Part shown: positions 1 through 7,630 of the stretch, one piece after another | Layout of the letters: every line of letters begins with the position of its first letter | How positions within the stretch are numbered: the stretch's first letter is position 1 | Assembly: GCF_011250645.1 (NCBI RefSeq) | Contig: NZ_JAANNO010000010.1 | Coordinates: 30,370-94,369 of the forward strand | Length of the DNA stretch: 64,000 bases | Source: Motilibacter aurantiacus | GTDB lineage: Bacteria; Actinomycetota; Actinomycetes; Motilibacterales; Motilibacteraceae | Direction of reading: 5' to 3' | Translations under genes and position numbers: made by a program | The notes under the pieces: model-generated | Database searches by the model: none | What the model saw: the letters and a program-made list of their open reading frames with translations, nothing else | What the model was told of the DNA's origin: nothing

Positions 1-440
1 CCGGGCAGCAGGCGGCCGAGCACCGGCCAGCGCTCGAGCAGGCCCCCGACGGCGGCGGCCGGCAGCCGCCCCAGAGCCTCCGAGACCGGCAGGTAGGGCA
101 GGGCGTTGCCGCCGAGATCGATGCAGTGGCCCTGGAGCACGGTCCGGCCGGCGTGCAGGGCCGCGCTGCGCAGCTCGGCCGTGAGCCGGGTCTTGCCGAC
201 TCCGGCCTCCCCGCCGAGCAGGACGGCGGCCCCGGGCTCCCGGCGGTCCGCCGCCCCCGCGGCGTGCGTGGCCGCTTCGGGCCCGGTGGCCTCGACGGCC
301 TGCGTGGGCCGCGTCGCCCGAGCAGCCTCCGGGCCGAGGCCGAGCAGGGCGGACAGCTCGGCCAGCTCGGCGTCGCGGCCCACCAGCGGGGCCGGGCCGC
401 GCGCGCCGGCAGGCGTCCGGGGGCCGTTCAGCACAGGCAC
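1..440 (-). CDS. AAA ATPase-type transcriptional regulator (LuxR family likely), N-terminal part
   Basis: Only the N-terminal ~146 residues are in the window; the gene runs off the left edge. The reading frame shows PLVGRDAELAEL, the usual entry to an AAA_16 domain, and then a Walker A motif GGEAGVGKTRL near residue 90, followed by a conserved stretch containing GHCIDLG. This architecture is typical of large actinobacterial regulators with an ATPase module and a C-terminal LuxR helix-turn-helix; that tail is not visible, so the DNA-binding part is inferred. The GTG at 440 was chosen because AGGATGAGG lies just upstream, but the frame stays open further and a longer N-terminus is possible. The 441-706 stretch holds no other convincing gene. 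Confidence 0.7.
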   Translation of the reverse strand, partial: MPVLNGPRTPAGARGPAPLVGRDAELAELSALLGLGPEAARATRPTQAVEATGPEAATHAAGAADRREPGAAVLLGGEAGVGKTRLTAELRSAALHAGRTVLQGHCIDLGGNALPYLPVSEALGRLPAAAVGGLLERWPVLGRLLP

Positions 441-706
441 GGCCTCATCCTGCCCAGAGGCAGCGACGAGCCGCGGCCCCTGCCCGCCACCGGGTCGGGC
501 CGCAGCCCCTGGCCCTGCCGTCCGGGGCGGGCCGGGGCGGGCGGCACGCAGCGCGGCCCGGCAGTCCACGAGGACGTGCCGGGCCGGGCCTGGGTGGTGC
601 GGAGGGGGTCGGCTCCCCGTGGCTCCCGACCTGCCCGGCGAGCTCGGGTGACCGGTCGGGGACCACGGACGGTTGCGCCTGCTCGCGCAGGAGCCGCCAC
701 GGCAGG

Positions 707-907
707 TCAGACCACGCGGACCTTGTCGGCCTGCGGGCCCTTGCTGCCCTGGGTGATCTCGAACTCGACGCGCGCGTTCTCCTCGAGCGTCTTGAAGCCG
801 GGCATGTCGATCGCGCTGTAATGCACGAAAACGTCCGCTCCACCGTCGACGGCGATGAAGCCGTAGCCCTTCTCGCCGTTGAACCACTTGACGGTGCCCT
901 GAGGCAT
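707..907 (-). CDS. Cold-shock domain protein (CspA family)
   Basis: A 66-residue single cold-shock domain starting [17 protein letters not shown]. It contains RNP1 (KGYGFI) and RNP2 (VFVHY), the surface that binds single-stranded RNA or DNA and melts mRNA structure. Its length is normal for a stand-alone Csp. A longer in-frame start exists at 967, but the ATG at 907 has GGGAG six bases upstream and gives the canonical N-terminus. A leader of about 100 nt separates it from the best promoter candidate, as expected for cold-shock genes whose untranslated leader controls translation. Csp paralogues are numerous, so no symbol is given. Confidence 0.95.
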   Translation of the reverse strand: MPQGTVKWFNGEKGYGFIAVDGGADVFVHYSAIDMPGFKTLEENARVEFEITQGSKGPQADKVRVV

Positions 908-1016
908 TGCCACTCCCTGTGCTGTGCCTTCACAGGACCCGCGGTGTTGCGAGCCCCGGGTCGACACTTCCGCTGACCGCTGGCGCAGGGCTGGACGAGG
1001 TGGACGACCGGCGCGA

Positions 1017-1045
1017 ACTCTAGTGACGTTACGACCCCGTGACCA
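1017..1045 (-). promoter_or_regulatory. Candidate promoter of the cold-shock gene
   Basis: On the minus strand TGGTCA (1045-1040) and TAGAGT (1022-1017) are separated by 17 bases, giving a plausible -35/-10 pair. Transcription would start near 1010, leaving a leader of about 100 nt before the csp ATG. Matches to consensus are partial. Confidence 0.35.
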
Positions 1046-1093
1046 TCCCTCTAGAGCAACGTCTACAAGCTGTCACGCGCGCGCAACGAGCGG

Positions 1094-1381
1094 CTAGCAG
1101 CCTCCGGCAACGGCCGGGATGACGGAGACCGAAGCGCCCGCAGGAGTGGGCGTCGCAAGACCTTCCGCAAATCGGACATCCTCGTCACCGACGTAGACGT
1201 TGACGAAGCGCCGGAGGTTGCCCGCGTCATCGAGCACGCGGCCCTTGAGGCCCGGGTAGCTCTTGTCCAGCGTCTCGAGCAGGTCGGCCAGCGTGGCGCC
1301 CTCGCCCGGGTCCGCGGTCACCTCGGCCGCACCGTCGGTGTAGGTGCGCAGGATGGTCGGGATACGGACACTCACGCTCAT
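1094..1381 (-). CDS. MoaD/ThiS-family sulfur carrier protein (CysO-like) ending in Gly-Gly-Cys
   Basis: A 95-residue ubiquitin-fold sulfur carrier. The segment LRRFVNVYVGDEDVRF and the ending SVIPAVAGGC closely resemble mycobacterial CysO, whose C-terminal Gly-Gly is converted to a thiocarboxylate that donates sulfur. Here one extra Cys (TGC, directly before TAG) follows Gly-Gly, so the tail must be trimmed, or mimics a CysO-cysteine adduct, before activation. The ATG overlaps the stop of the threonine-synthase-like gene (ATGA), so the two are translationally coupled and share the S-box leader. Inference: it supplies sulfide to the neighbouring PLP enzyme. No MoeB-like activator or JAMM peptidase is in the window. 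Confidence 0.9.
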   Translation of the reverse strand: MSVSVRIPTILRTYTDGAAEVTADPGEGATLADLLETLDKSYPGLKGRVLDDAGNLRRFVNVYVGDEDVRFAEGLATPTPAGASVSVIPAVAGGC

Positions 1382-2634
1382 GCGAGGCCTGCCTTCTGGA
1401 ACGCGTCGTAGGACGGGGCGATGGTCGCGGTCGGGCCGACCACGGGGGCGACGGCGTCGAGGGTCTTCAGCCCGTCGCCGGTGTTGAGCAGGACGGTCTC
1501 GGCGTCGGGGTCGAGCAGGCCCTCGGCCAGCAGCTTCTTGGCCACCGCGAGGGTGACGCCGCCCGCGGTCTCGGCGAAGATGCCCTCGGTGCGCGCGAGC
1601 TGGCGGATGCCCTCCACGACCTCCTCGTCGCTGACGTCCGCGATGGCCCCGCCGGTGCGGCGGACGACGTCGAGCGCGTAGGGGCCGTCGGCCGGGTTGC
1701 CGATGGCGAGGGACTTGGCGATGGTGTCGGGGCGGACCGGCTTGACGATGTCGGCCCCGGCGCGGAAGGCCTGGGCGACCGGCGAGCACCCCGTCGCCTG
1801 GGCACCGAAGACCTTGTACGGCGTGGGCTCCACGAGCCCGGCCTTGCCCAGCTCGGTGAAGCCCTTGTCCACCTTGGTCAGCAGCGAGCCGGACGCCACC
1901 GGTGCCACGACCTGCTCGGGCAGGTGCCAGCCGAGCTGCTCGGCGACCTCGTAGCCGACCGTCTTCGAGCCCTCCGCGTAGTACGGCCGGAGGTTGATGT
2001 TGACGAAGCCCCAGGGCTGGTCGCCCGCGACCTCGCTGCAGAGCCGGTTGACGTCGTCGTAGTTGCCCTCGACCGCGACGAGCGTGCCGCCGTAGACGGC
2101 CGTGGTCACGGTCTTGCCGGCCTCGAGGTTGGACGGGACGAAGACCACCGAGCGCAGCCCCGCCCGAGCGGCGGCCGCCGCGACGGCGTTCGCCAGGTTG
2201 CCGGTGGAGGCGCAGCCGACCGTGGTGAAGCCCAGCTGGCGGGCGGCCGACAGGGCGACCGCGACGACCCGGTCCTTGAACGAGTGGGTCGGGTTGCCCG
2301 AGTCGTCCTTCACCCACAGCGAGCGGACGCCGAGCTCCCGGGCGAGGTTGTCGGCCTTGACGAGCTTGGTCCAACCGGGCTGGAGGCCGGGGTGCGCGGC
2401 GACGTCGGCCGGGACCGGCAGCAGGTCGCGGTAGCGCCAGATCGACTGCGGGCCGGACTCGATGCGCTCGCGGGTCAGCCGAGGCACGTCGTAGAGCACC
2501 TCGAGCGGGCCGAAGCACTCCTCGCAGGCGTAGGCAGCGCCGAGCTCGAAGCGGGTGCCGCACTCGCGACAGGACAGCGCGACGGCGTTGCCGAAAGCGG
2601 TGGCGCTGGGCGCAGGGGCGTTCAGGAGCGTCAT
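1378..2634 (-). CDS. thrC: Threonine synthase-family PLP enzyme; possibly an O-phosphohomoserine-dependent homocysteine synthase
   Basis: A 418-residue fold-type II PLP enzyme. The N-terminus has a four-cysteine rubredoxin-like knuckle (CRECG at 21-25 and CEEC around 36-39), as in actinobacterial and archaeal ThrC. NPTHSFKDR carries the lysine expected to bind PLP, CASTGNLA the phosphate-binding loop, and LLNTGDGLK lies near the C-terminus. Threonine synthase converts O-phosphohomoserine to threonine. Here the gene sits behind a SAM-sensing riboswitch and is fused by overlap to a CysO-like carrier, with no hom or thrB nearby. This suggests the same substrate is used with carrier-bound sulfide to make homocysteine. 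The family assignment is firm; the reaction is an inference. Confidence 0.9.
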   Translation of the reverse strand: MTLLNAPAPSATAFGNAVALSCRECGTRFELGAAYACEECFGPLEVLYDVPRLTRERIESGPQSIWRYRDLLPVPADVAAHPGLQPGWTKLVKADNLARELGVRSLWVKDDSGNPTHSFKDRVVAVALSAARQLGFTTVGCASTGNLANAVAAAAARAGLRSVVFVPSNLEAGKTVTTAVYGGTLVAVEGNYDDVNRLCSEVAGDQPWGFVNINLRPYYAEGSKTVGYEVAEQLGWHLPEQVVAPVASGSLLTKVDKGFTELGKAGLVEPTPYKVFGAQATGCSPVAQAFRAGADIVKPVRPDTIAKSLAIGNPADGPYALDVVRRTGGAIADVSDEEVVEGIRQLARTEGIFAETAGGVTLAVAKKLLAEGLLDPDAETVLLNTGDGLKTLDAVAPVVGPTATIAPSYDAFQKAGLA

Positions 2635-2645
2635 GAAGCGAGGCC

Positions 2646-2782
2646 TCTCCTCATCTTCGCCTGGCGGACGTTCCGCAGGCCGGAGTTGGCACCTACTGCG
2701 CAGCGGGCCTCGCGATCACGAGACGCTGCCAGGGTTGCCGGGACGTCGACGGGCCGTTCCCTCAGTCCCTCTGGATGAGCTG
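2646..2782 (-). promoter_or_regulatory. SAM-I (S-box) riboswitch leader of the thrC-like/sulfur-carrier operon
   Basis: Read on the minus strand, the leader has all core S-box elements. A P1 stem pairs CTCATC (2780-2775) with GATGAG (2655-2650). The kink-turn strand AGAGGGACTGAGGGAACGG is followed by GGCAACC, then GGTGCCAACTCC, and the closing GCGAAGATGAG. The Shine-Dalgarno-like GAGGAG runs out of the 3' strand of P1, and no obvious poly-U terminator follows, so control is probably translational: SAM binding would hide the ribosome site. A TACGAT -10-like hexamer lies just upstream (2811-2806). A SAM switch ties the operon to methionine and sulfur supply. Confidence 0.92.
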
Positions 2783-2860
2783 TGTTCAGTTGTTGTGCGG
2801 CAGCCATCGTAGACGATCGCCGACGACCCCGGCAGGCGGGTGAGCGGCATCACGCGCCGC

Positions 2861-4003
2861 TCACGCGGTCCCGAAGTACGTCTCCTCCACCCCGGCGCCC
2901 TGCCGGACCACCCGGACCGCGGTGGCTCCGAGGGCCGTCCAGGTCTTGGGGCCGACAACTCCATCGGCCACGAGGCCGCGCTCCTTCTGGAAACCGCGCA
3001 CCTTCTTCTCCAGGGCTGCGTTGAAGTTGCCCGAGACCGGCACGCCGAGCCGGCGCTGCAGGGCGCTGACCCCCGCGCCGCGGTCGCCACGGCCGAGGAC
3101 CAGCCCGCGGTACGGCGCGAGGTCGCTCGCCGCGACCGTGACCGCCCCGTGCATGCGGGCGCAGGTGACGTCGGAGTCACGGACGCTGTCGTACCACTGG
3201 GCGATCATGACCGGGCCGCCGGAGAAGGACGGGGTGTCGCACATCGCCTCGGCGGCGGCCCGGCCACGGCGGCCGGCCGTCGCCCACACCGGCAGCGCCG
3301 AGCGCATGCCGCCGGTGATCTCCCTCCAGCCGTTGGCGTAGGAGTAGAACCCGACGCCGTACCCGGCGTCCTGCAGCGCCTTGACCGCGCCCGCGATCAC
3401 CGCCCGGTTGCCGGCCTGGTCCGTGCGCGGCCAGTTCTGCACCCGGCGCGGCTCGATGTCCAGCCAGACGAACGGGACCTGCGCGCTGCGCTTGCCCAGC
3501 GTCGCCGCCGACCACTTGCCCTGCGCGTACCCGGCGTTGGAGAGCCGGCCGAGCCGGGTCGACGCGTCGTACGGCCCGCTCCCCCCGCTCGCGGCCAGCT
3601 GCCCCTTGGTGGGGTAGGCGGCGAAGGAGTAGACGGCCAGCCGGGCCGACAGCCGTGCCACGTGGGCCAGCTGGGCGTCCAGGCACGGGTTCTCCTGGAA
3701 CGGCAGCCCCTTCGTCAGGCCCACGACGACGAAGCCGGCCCCGCGCGAGGGCAGCGGGAGGTCGTACCCGCCCTGCTTCCTCGAGCACTGCGGCCAGGAG
3801 ACGTCGCCCCCGGTGAGGGTGCCGGCGGCCGTCGCGGCGGGGCGCGCCGGGGACGCGGACGGCCGTGCCTTCTCGGCCTTCTCGGCCTGCTCGGCCTGCT
3901 CGGCCTGCTCGGCCTGGGCGTTCGGCAGCGCCACCAGCCCACCGACGACGGCGGAGACCAGAAGCAGCGGGGTCAGGGTCGACAGCCGGCAGGGCAGGCG
4001 CAC
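2861..4003 (-). CDS. Secreted GH25/DUF1906-like domain protein with C-terminal peptidoglycan-binding domain
   Basis: A 380-residue exported protein. A hydrophobic signal segment (LTPLLLVSAVVGGLVAL) ends near AQA, followed by a short low-complexity AEQ/AEK repeat. The middle domain starts GGDVSWPQC and contains VWLDIEP and GVGFYSYANGW, features of the glycoside-hydrolase-like TIM barrels found in actinobacterial cell-wall proteins. The C-terminus has a PG_binding_1 module (GDRGAGVSALQRRLG ... VADGVVGPKTWTALG). The GTG at 4003 was chosen because GAGGAG lies nine bases upstream and it directly precedes the signal peptide. It probably acts on or anchors to peptidoglycan; the exact activity is unproven. 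Confidence 0.8.
   Translation of the reverse strand: MRLPCRLSTLTPLLLVSAVVGGLVALPNAQAEQAEQAEQAEKAEKARPSASPARPAATAAGTLTGGDVSWPQCSRKQGGYDLPLPSRGAGFVVVGLTKGLPFQENPCLDAQLAHVARLSARLAVYSFAAYPTKGQLAASGGSGPYDASTRLGRLSNAGYAQGKWSAATLGKRSAQVPFVWLDIEPRRVQNWPRTDQAGNRAVIAGAVKALQDAGYGVGFYSYANGWREITGGMRSALPVWATAGRRGRAAAEAMCDTPSFSGGPVMIAQWYDSVRDSDVTCARMHGAVTVAASDLAPYRGLVLGRGDRGAGVSALQRRLGVPVSGNFNAALEKKVRGFQKERGLVADGVVGPKTWTALGATAVRVVRQGAGVEETYFGTA
3870..3914. repeat. Five 9-bp tandem repeats inside the secreted hydrolase gene
   Basis: Five head-to-tail 9-base units (TTCTCGGCC twice, then TGCTCGGCC three times) encode the AEQAEQAEQAEKAEKA linker just after the signal peptide. They stay in frame, so unit gain or loss would only lengthen or shorten the linker. 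Confidence 0.85.
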
Positions 4004-4174
4004 GAGGCGAGCTCCTCGAAGGTGCGGTGGACGCGGGGCTGCCGCGTGCTTCGGCGCGGCGGCGCCCGCTCTTGAGCGGCGTGCGGCCCCTGGTCGGCTC
4101 GCGGCCTGGGAACCGTAGCCGACGCGGTGCCCGGTCTGCCCGGCTCGCGCGACGATCGGTCGTAGGCTCGGGCG

Positions 4175-5626
4175 GTGCCAGCATCGCTGCTCGTCGCCTC
4201 CAACCGCGGGCCGCTGTCCTTCGTCCACGACGAGGACGGTGGACTGACCGGACGCCGGGGCGGAGGCGGCCTGGTCTCGGCCTTCACCGGCATCGGGAGC
4301 GACGCGCACGCGCTCTGGGTCTGCTGCGCCCTGGGCGACGCCGACCGCCAGGCCGCGACGGCCGCGCCCGGCGGCCGGCTGGACCTCGCCGGCCACGACA
4401 CGGACGGGCTGCAGGTGCGGATGCTGGCGGACGCCGACGGGATCGACGCCTTCACCTTCGGCCGGGCCTACAACGCCGTCGCCAACTCCACCTTGTGGTT
4501 CCTGCACCACCTGCTCTACGCGACCGCGACCACGCCCTGCTTCGACACGGCGTTCACCCGCGAGTGGGAGTCGTTCACGGCGTACAACCGTGCCTTCGCC
4601 GCGGCTCTGGCCGAGGACGCCGCGCCGGGGGCGAAGGTCCTCGTGCAGGACTACCACCTCACGCTGACCCCGCGGCAGCTGCGCGAGCTCCGGCCGGACC
4701 TGCGCATCGCACACTTCTCGCACACCCCGTGGGCGCCGGTGGACTACTTCCGGCTGCTGCCGGACGCGATCGCCCGGGAGGTGCTGCTCGGCGTGCTCGG
4801 TGCCGACCACGCCGGGTTCCTCGCGCCGCGCTGGGTGAGCGCGTTCCTCGACTGCTGCGAGCAGGTCCTGGGGGCCACGGTCGACCGTGGCGGGTGCACC
4901 GTGACCTACGCCGGGCGCACCACGCGGGTCGCGGTGCACGCGCTCGGCATCGACCCGGCGGAGCTGCGGCAGCGCTCCCAGCGCCCGGACGTCGCCACCA
5001 AGGAGCAGGCGTTGCGGGCGCAGATCGGCGCGTGCAAGGTCGTCGCCCGGGTCGACCGGACCGAGCTGTCGAAGAACATCGTCCGCGGCCTGCTGGCCTA
5101 CCGTGAGCTGCTTCGTCGGCACCCGGAGTGGCGGCGCCGGGTCGTGCACATCGCGGGGGCGTACCCCTCGCGGCACGACCTGCCCGAGTACCGCGAGTAC
5201 ACGGCCCACGTGCTCCGACTCGCGGACGAGATCGAGGAGGAGTTCGGTGAGCCGGGATGGTCGCCGCTGCTCGTCTCGGTCGAGGACGACTTCGCCCGCT
5301 CGCTCGCGACGTACCGCGTGGCGGACGTGCTGCTCGTCAACCCGGTCCGCGACGGGATGAACCTCGTCGCCAAGGAGGGCCCGGCCCTCTCGGACCAGGC
5401 CTGCGCGCTCATCCTCTCGACCGAGGCCGGCGCGGCCCACGAGCTCTCCGAGCACGCGCTCATGGTCAACCCGTACGACGTGTCGGCCACCGCCGACGCC
5501 CTCCACCGGGCGCTGTCCATGACCCCGGACGAGCGCCGCGAGCGGGCGCGCGGACTGGTCGCCGCCGCGTGCGCGCTGCCGCCGCAGCGGTGGTTCGGCG
5601 ACCAGGTCGACGCCCTCGACGCCTGA
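4175..5626 (+). CDS. otsA: Alpha,alpha-trehalose-phosphate synthase (GT20, OtsA)
   Basis: A 483-residue GT20 glycosyltransferase that joins an NDP-glucose and glucose-6-phosphate to make trehalose-6-phosphate. Diagnostic segments are SNRGPLSF at the N-terminus, the GGGGLVSA loop, HTPWAPVDYFRLLP in the acceptor site, VARVDRTELSKNI for phosphate and nucleotide contacts, and NPVRDGMNLVAKE near the donor pocket. The GTG at 4175 gives the conserved start immediately before the nucleotide loop. It converges on otsB with only 21 bp between the stops, so both trehalose genes are here but in separate transcripts. Function is an osmolyte and stress-protectant pathway in the cytoplasm. Confidence 0.93.
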   Translation: MPASLLVASNRGPLSFVHDEDGGLTGRRGGGGLVSAFTGIGSDAHALWVCCALGDADRQAATAAPGGRLDLAGHDTDGLQVRMLADADGIDAFTFGRAYNAVANSTLWFLHHLLYATATTPCFDTAFTREWESFTAYNRAFAAALAEDAAPGAKVLVQDYHLTLTPRQLRELRPDLRIAHFSHTPWAPVDYFRLLPDAIAREVLLGVLGADHAGFLAPRWVSAFLDCCEQVLGATVDRGGCTVTYAGRTTRVAVHALGIDPAELRQRSQRPDVATKEQALRAQIGACKVVARVDRTELSKNIVRGLLAYRELLRRHPEWRRRVVHIAGAYPSRHDLPEYREYTAHVLRLADEIEEEFGEPGWSPLLVSVEDDFARSLATYRVADVLLVNPVRDGMNLVAKEGPALSDQACALILSTEAGAAHELSEHALMVNPYDVSATADALHRALSMTPDERRERARGLVAAACALPPQRWFGDQVDALDA

Positions 5627-5647
5627 CGCGGGAGCCGGCTGGGGCCA

Positions 5648-6505
5648 TCAGCCCAGGGCGAGCGCCAGCCCCTCGAGCCACTGCACGACCCCCGCCGGCC
5701 CGTCCACCACGACGTCGGCCCGCCGCGCCAGCTCGACGACCTCGTCGGAGCCGCTGCAGACGAGCAGCCCGGGAACGCCCTCGGCGCGCAGCGCGTCGAC
5801 CGCGTCGTAGGCCGCCAGGTCGCCGAGGTCGTCGCCGACGAACACCACCGCGGACGGGCCGGGGGCCGCAGCCTCCGCGGCGAGCGTGCGGAGCGCGCCG
5901 CCCTTGTCCACGCCGGGGGGCCGCAGCTCGAGCACGTGCCGCCCCGGCTCGACGACCAGCGCGTTGGCCCCCGCGAGCGCGCCGAGCGGCTCGCGCAGCC
6001 GGTCCATCGCCGCGGCCGGGTCGGGCGACCGGCGGGTGTGGACGGCGACCGCGCTGCCCTTGTCCTCGAGGTACGCCCCCACCACTCCCAGCTCGGCGAG
6101 GAGGGCGGGCAGCGCCGCGCGGGCCACGGCCACTCCGGGCGCCGGCTCGGGGGCCGTCAGCTCGTCGGTCTCCGCGTCCCAGCGCTCGCGCCCGTAGTGG
6201 CCGAGCACGGACATCCGCTCGAGCCCCGCCCGGCCCCGGATGCCGGAGTACTCGACCGCGCGCGCGGCCGGCCGGCCCGTGACGATCGCGAGCCGGCCGA
6301 GGCGGGGCGCGACGAGCGCGAGCCCGCGCACCGCGCCCGGATGGGCACGGGCGTCCTCCGGGTCCGGGACGATGGGCGCGAGCGTCCCGTCGAAGTCGAG
6401 CCCGATCACCGCACGCTCGGGCGCGGCGAGCAGGGCGGCGAGACCCTCCCGGCCGGCGGTCGTGGTGGGGGCCCCGGTGGGTGCGGGCCAGAGGTCAGCG
6501 GTCAT
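5648..6505 (-). CDS. otsB: Trehalose-phosphatase (OtsB, HAD superfamily)
   Basis: A 285-residue HAD phosphatase that removes phosphate from trehalose-6-phosphate. The nucleophile motif DFDGT is at residues 37-41, and the metal-binding acidic motif FVGDDLGDLAAYDAV lies in the C-terminal third. An EDKGSAVAVHTRR segment in the cap is typical of OtsB. Eighteen bases separate it from the upstream LytR_C-domain gene and about 40 bases separate that from the DUF3263 gene, so the three probably form one operon. It converges on otsA, completing trehalose synthesis locally. Confidence 0.93.
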   Translation of the reverse strand: MTADLWPAPTGAPTTTAGREGLAALLAAPERAVIGLDFDGTLAPIVPDPEDARAHPGAVRGLALVAPRLGRLAIVTGRPAARAVEYSGIRGRAGLERMSVLGHYGRERWDAETDELTAPEPAPGVAVARAALPALLAELGVVGAYLEDKGSAVAVHTRRSPDPAAAMDRLREPLGALAGANALVVEPGRHVLELRPPGVDKGGALRTLAAEAAAPGPSAVVFVGDDLGDLAAYDAVDALRAEGVPGLLVCSGSDEVVELARRADVVVDGPAGVVQWLEGLALALG

Positions 6506-6523
6506 GGGGCGCTTCCCCTGCGG

Positions 6524-7162
6524 TCAGGAGGCGAGGACGACGGTCAGCTTGGACGAGGAGAGCGTGCTGAAGCGCGGCCGGACCCGGTCGGGGCCGTCGA
6601 GGTCCGCGGCGAGGGCACGAGCCGCGGCCTCGGCGCCGTCGGGGTAGTAGACGGTCGTGGAGGGCACCGTGCCGCGGAAGTTGCCGACGCCGGTGACCGA
6701 CCAGCCGGCCGCGCGCAGCCGCGCAGCCGTGCCCGCGGCCAGGCCGTTGCGGCCGGTCTGGTTGAGCACGATGACCTGCAGGTCCTGCGGGTCCGCAGCC
6801 GACGGCTCCGGCGTCGGTGTGGCCGCGGGCGTGGGCGCGGGCGTGGGCGTGGCGGTGCGCGCCGGGGTCGCGCGGGGCGTACGGGGCGCCCGCGGCGGCG
6901 CCGTCCCGGTGCTCGCCTCGCTCGTCGGCTCCGCGTCGGCCGCCTCGTACGTGGAGCCGGCGGACACCGAGTCGTCGGCGCTGCTGGTGTCGACCGCGTC
7001 GCGCCCGAGCAACGCCCAGAGCCCGCCGACGATGGCGACGACGGCGAGGACGGCCACGAGCGAGCCGAGCGCGGCGCGCGCGGCCGCGCCGCCACCGCGG
7101 TGCGCGCCGTGGCGCGGGCGGGCCAGGGCGTCGGGCTGCTCTCGCGAGGAGGACCTGCTCAT
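6524..7162 (-). CDS. Membrane-anchored LytR C-terminal domain protein (Cei-like)
   Basis: A 212-residue protein with a short basic cytoplasmic N-terminus, one transmembrane helix (LGSLVAVLAVVAIVGGLWALL), a Thr/Pro/Ala-rich extracytoplasmic linker and a C-terminal LytR_C domain (VIVLNQTGRNGLAAGTAARLRAAGW ... VYYPDGAEAAA). Stand-alone LytR_C proteins of this build occur widely in Actinobacteria, including the mycobacterial envelope-integrity protein Cei. The catalytic LytR-CpsA-Psr domain is absent. It lies between the DUF3263 gene and otsB in the same direction, with a weak ribosome site. A role at the cell envelope is inferred. Confidence 0.82.
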   Translation of the reverse strand: MSRSSSREQPDALARPRHGAHRGGGAAARAALGSLVAVLAVVAIVGGLWALLGRDAVDTSSADDSVSAGSTYEAADAEPTSEASTGTAPPRAPRTPRATPARTATPTPAPTPAATPTPEPSAADPQDLQVIVLNQTGRNGLAAGTAARLRAAGWSVTGVGNFRGTVPSTTVYYPDGAEAAARALAADLDGPDRVRPRFSTLSSSKLTVVLAS

Positions 7163-7201
7163 GTCGGGTACGAGGCTATGCCGGAGCTGGCCGGCCGGCC
7201 G

Positions 7202-7504
7202 CTACGCCTCGAAGCCGAGCCGGCGCGCCGAGCGCTGCCGCTGCCGGGCCGAGCGCAGCCGGCGCAGGCGCTTGACGAGCATGGGGTCGTGCACGAGCGC
7301 CTCGGGGCGGTCGAGCAGCGCGTTGAGCAGCTGGTAGTAGCGGGTGGCCGACATGTCGAACAGCTCGCGGATCGCCTGCTCCTTGGCCCCCGCGTACTTC
7401 CACCACTGCCGCTCGAAGGCGAGGATCTCGCACTCGCGCTCGGTGAGCCCCTCGGCCCCGACGGACGTGGCGGCGGACCGACTCGTTGCCCTCGCGGCGT
7501 CCAT
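7202..7504 (-). CDS. DUF3263 family protein
   Basis: A 100-residue protein. Its core LTERECEILAFERQWWKYAGAKEQAI followed by LFDMSATRYYQLLNALLDRPEAL is the DUF3263 signature, a small helical family confined to Actinobacteria that looks like a winged-helix or HTH fold; the function is unknown. The ATG at 7504 is preferred over a GTG six bases upstream because GAGGGAG sits at normal spacing only from the ATG. The C-terminus is very basic (RRLRSARQRQRSARR), consistent with nucleic-acid binding. It is the first gene of a probable DUF3263-LytR_C-otsB unit. Confidence 0.88.
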   Translation of the reverse strand: MDAARATSRSAATSVGAEGLTERECEILAFERQWWKYAGAKEQAIRELFDMSATRYYQLLNALLDRPEALVHDPMLVKRLRRLRSARQRQRSARRLGFEA

Positions 7505-7630
7505 GCGCACTCCCTCGGATACGGCGTCGTCTCCGGGCAGTCTAGCCAGCGAATGACAACGGTGTGGTTCAGCGCCGCGCGCCCCTTTCGGGGGACCCGA
7601 GGTCCCGCCGCCGCCCGCCGAGCGCTCCGC

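Noticed and set aside
1378..2634. Plain threonine biosynthesis as the sole explanation for the thrC-like gene
   Set aside because: The family call stands, but the SAM-I leader, the coupled sulfur carrier and the absence of hom/thrB make that role doubtful; it is treated in the findings.
2861..5506. A single 881-codon minus-strand frame spanning the cell-wall protein and the antisense of otsA
   Set aside because: Only the part after GTG 4003 has signal-peptide and domain character. The rest is the stop-free antisense of otsA, an effect of very high G+C at third positions.
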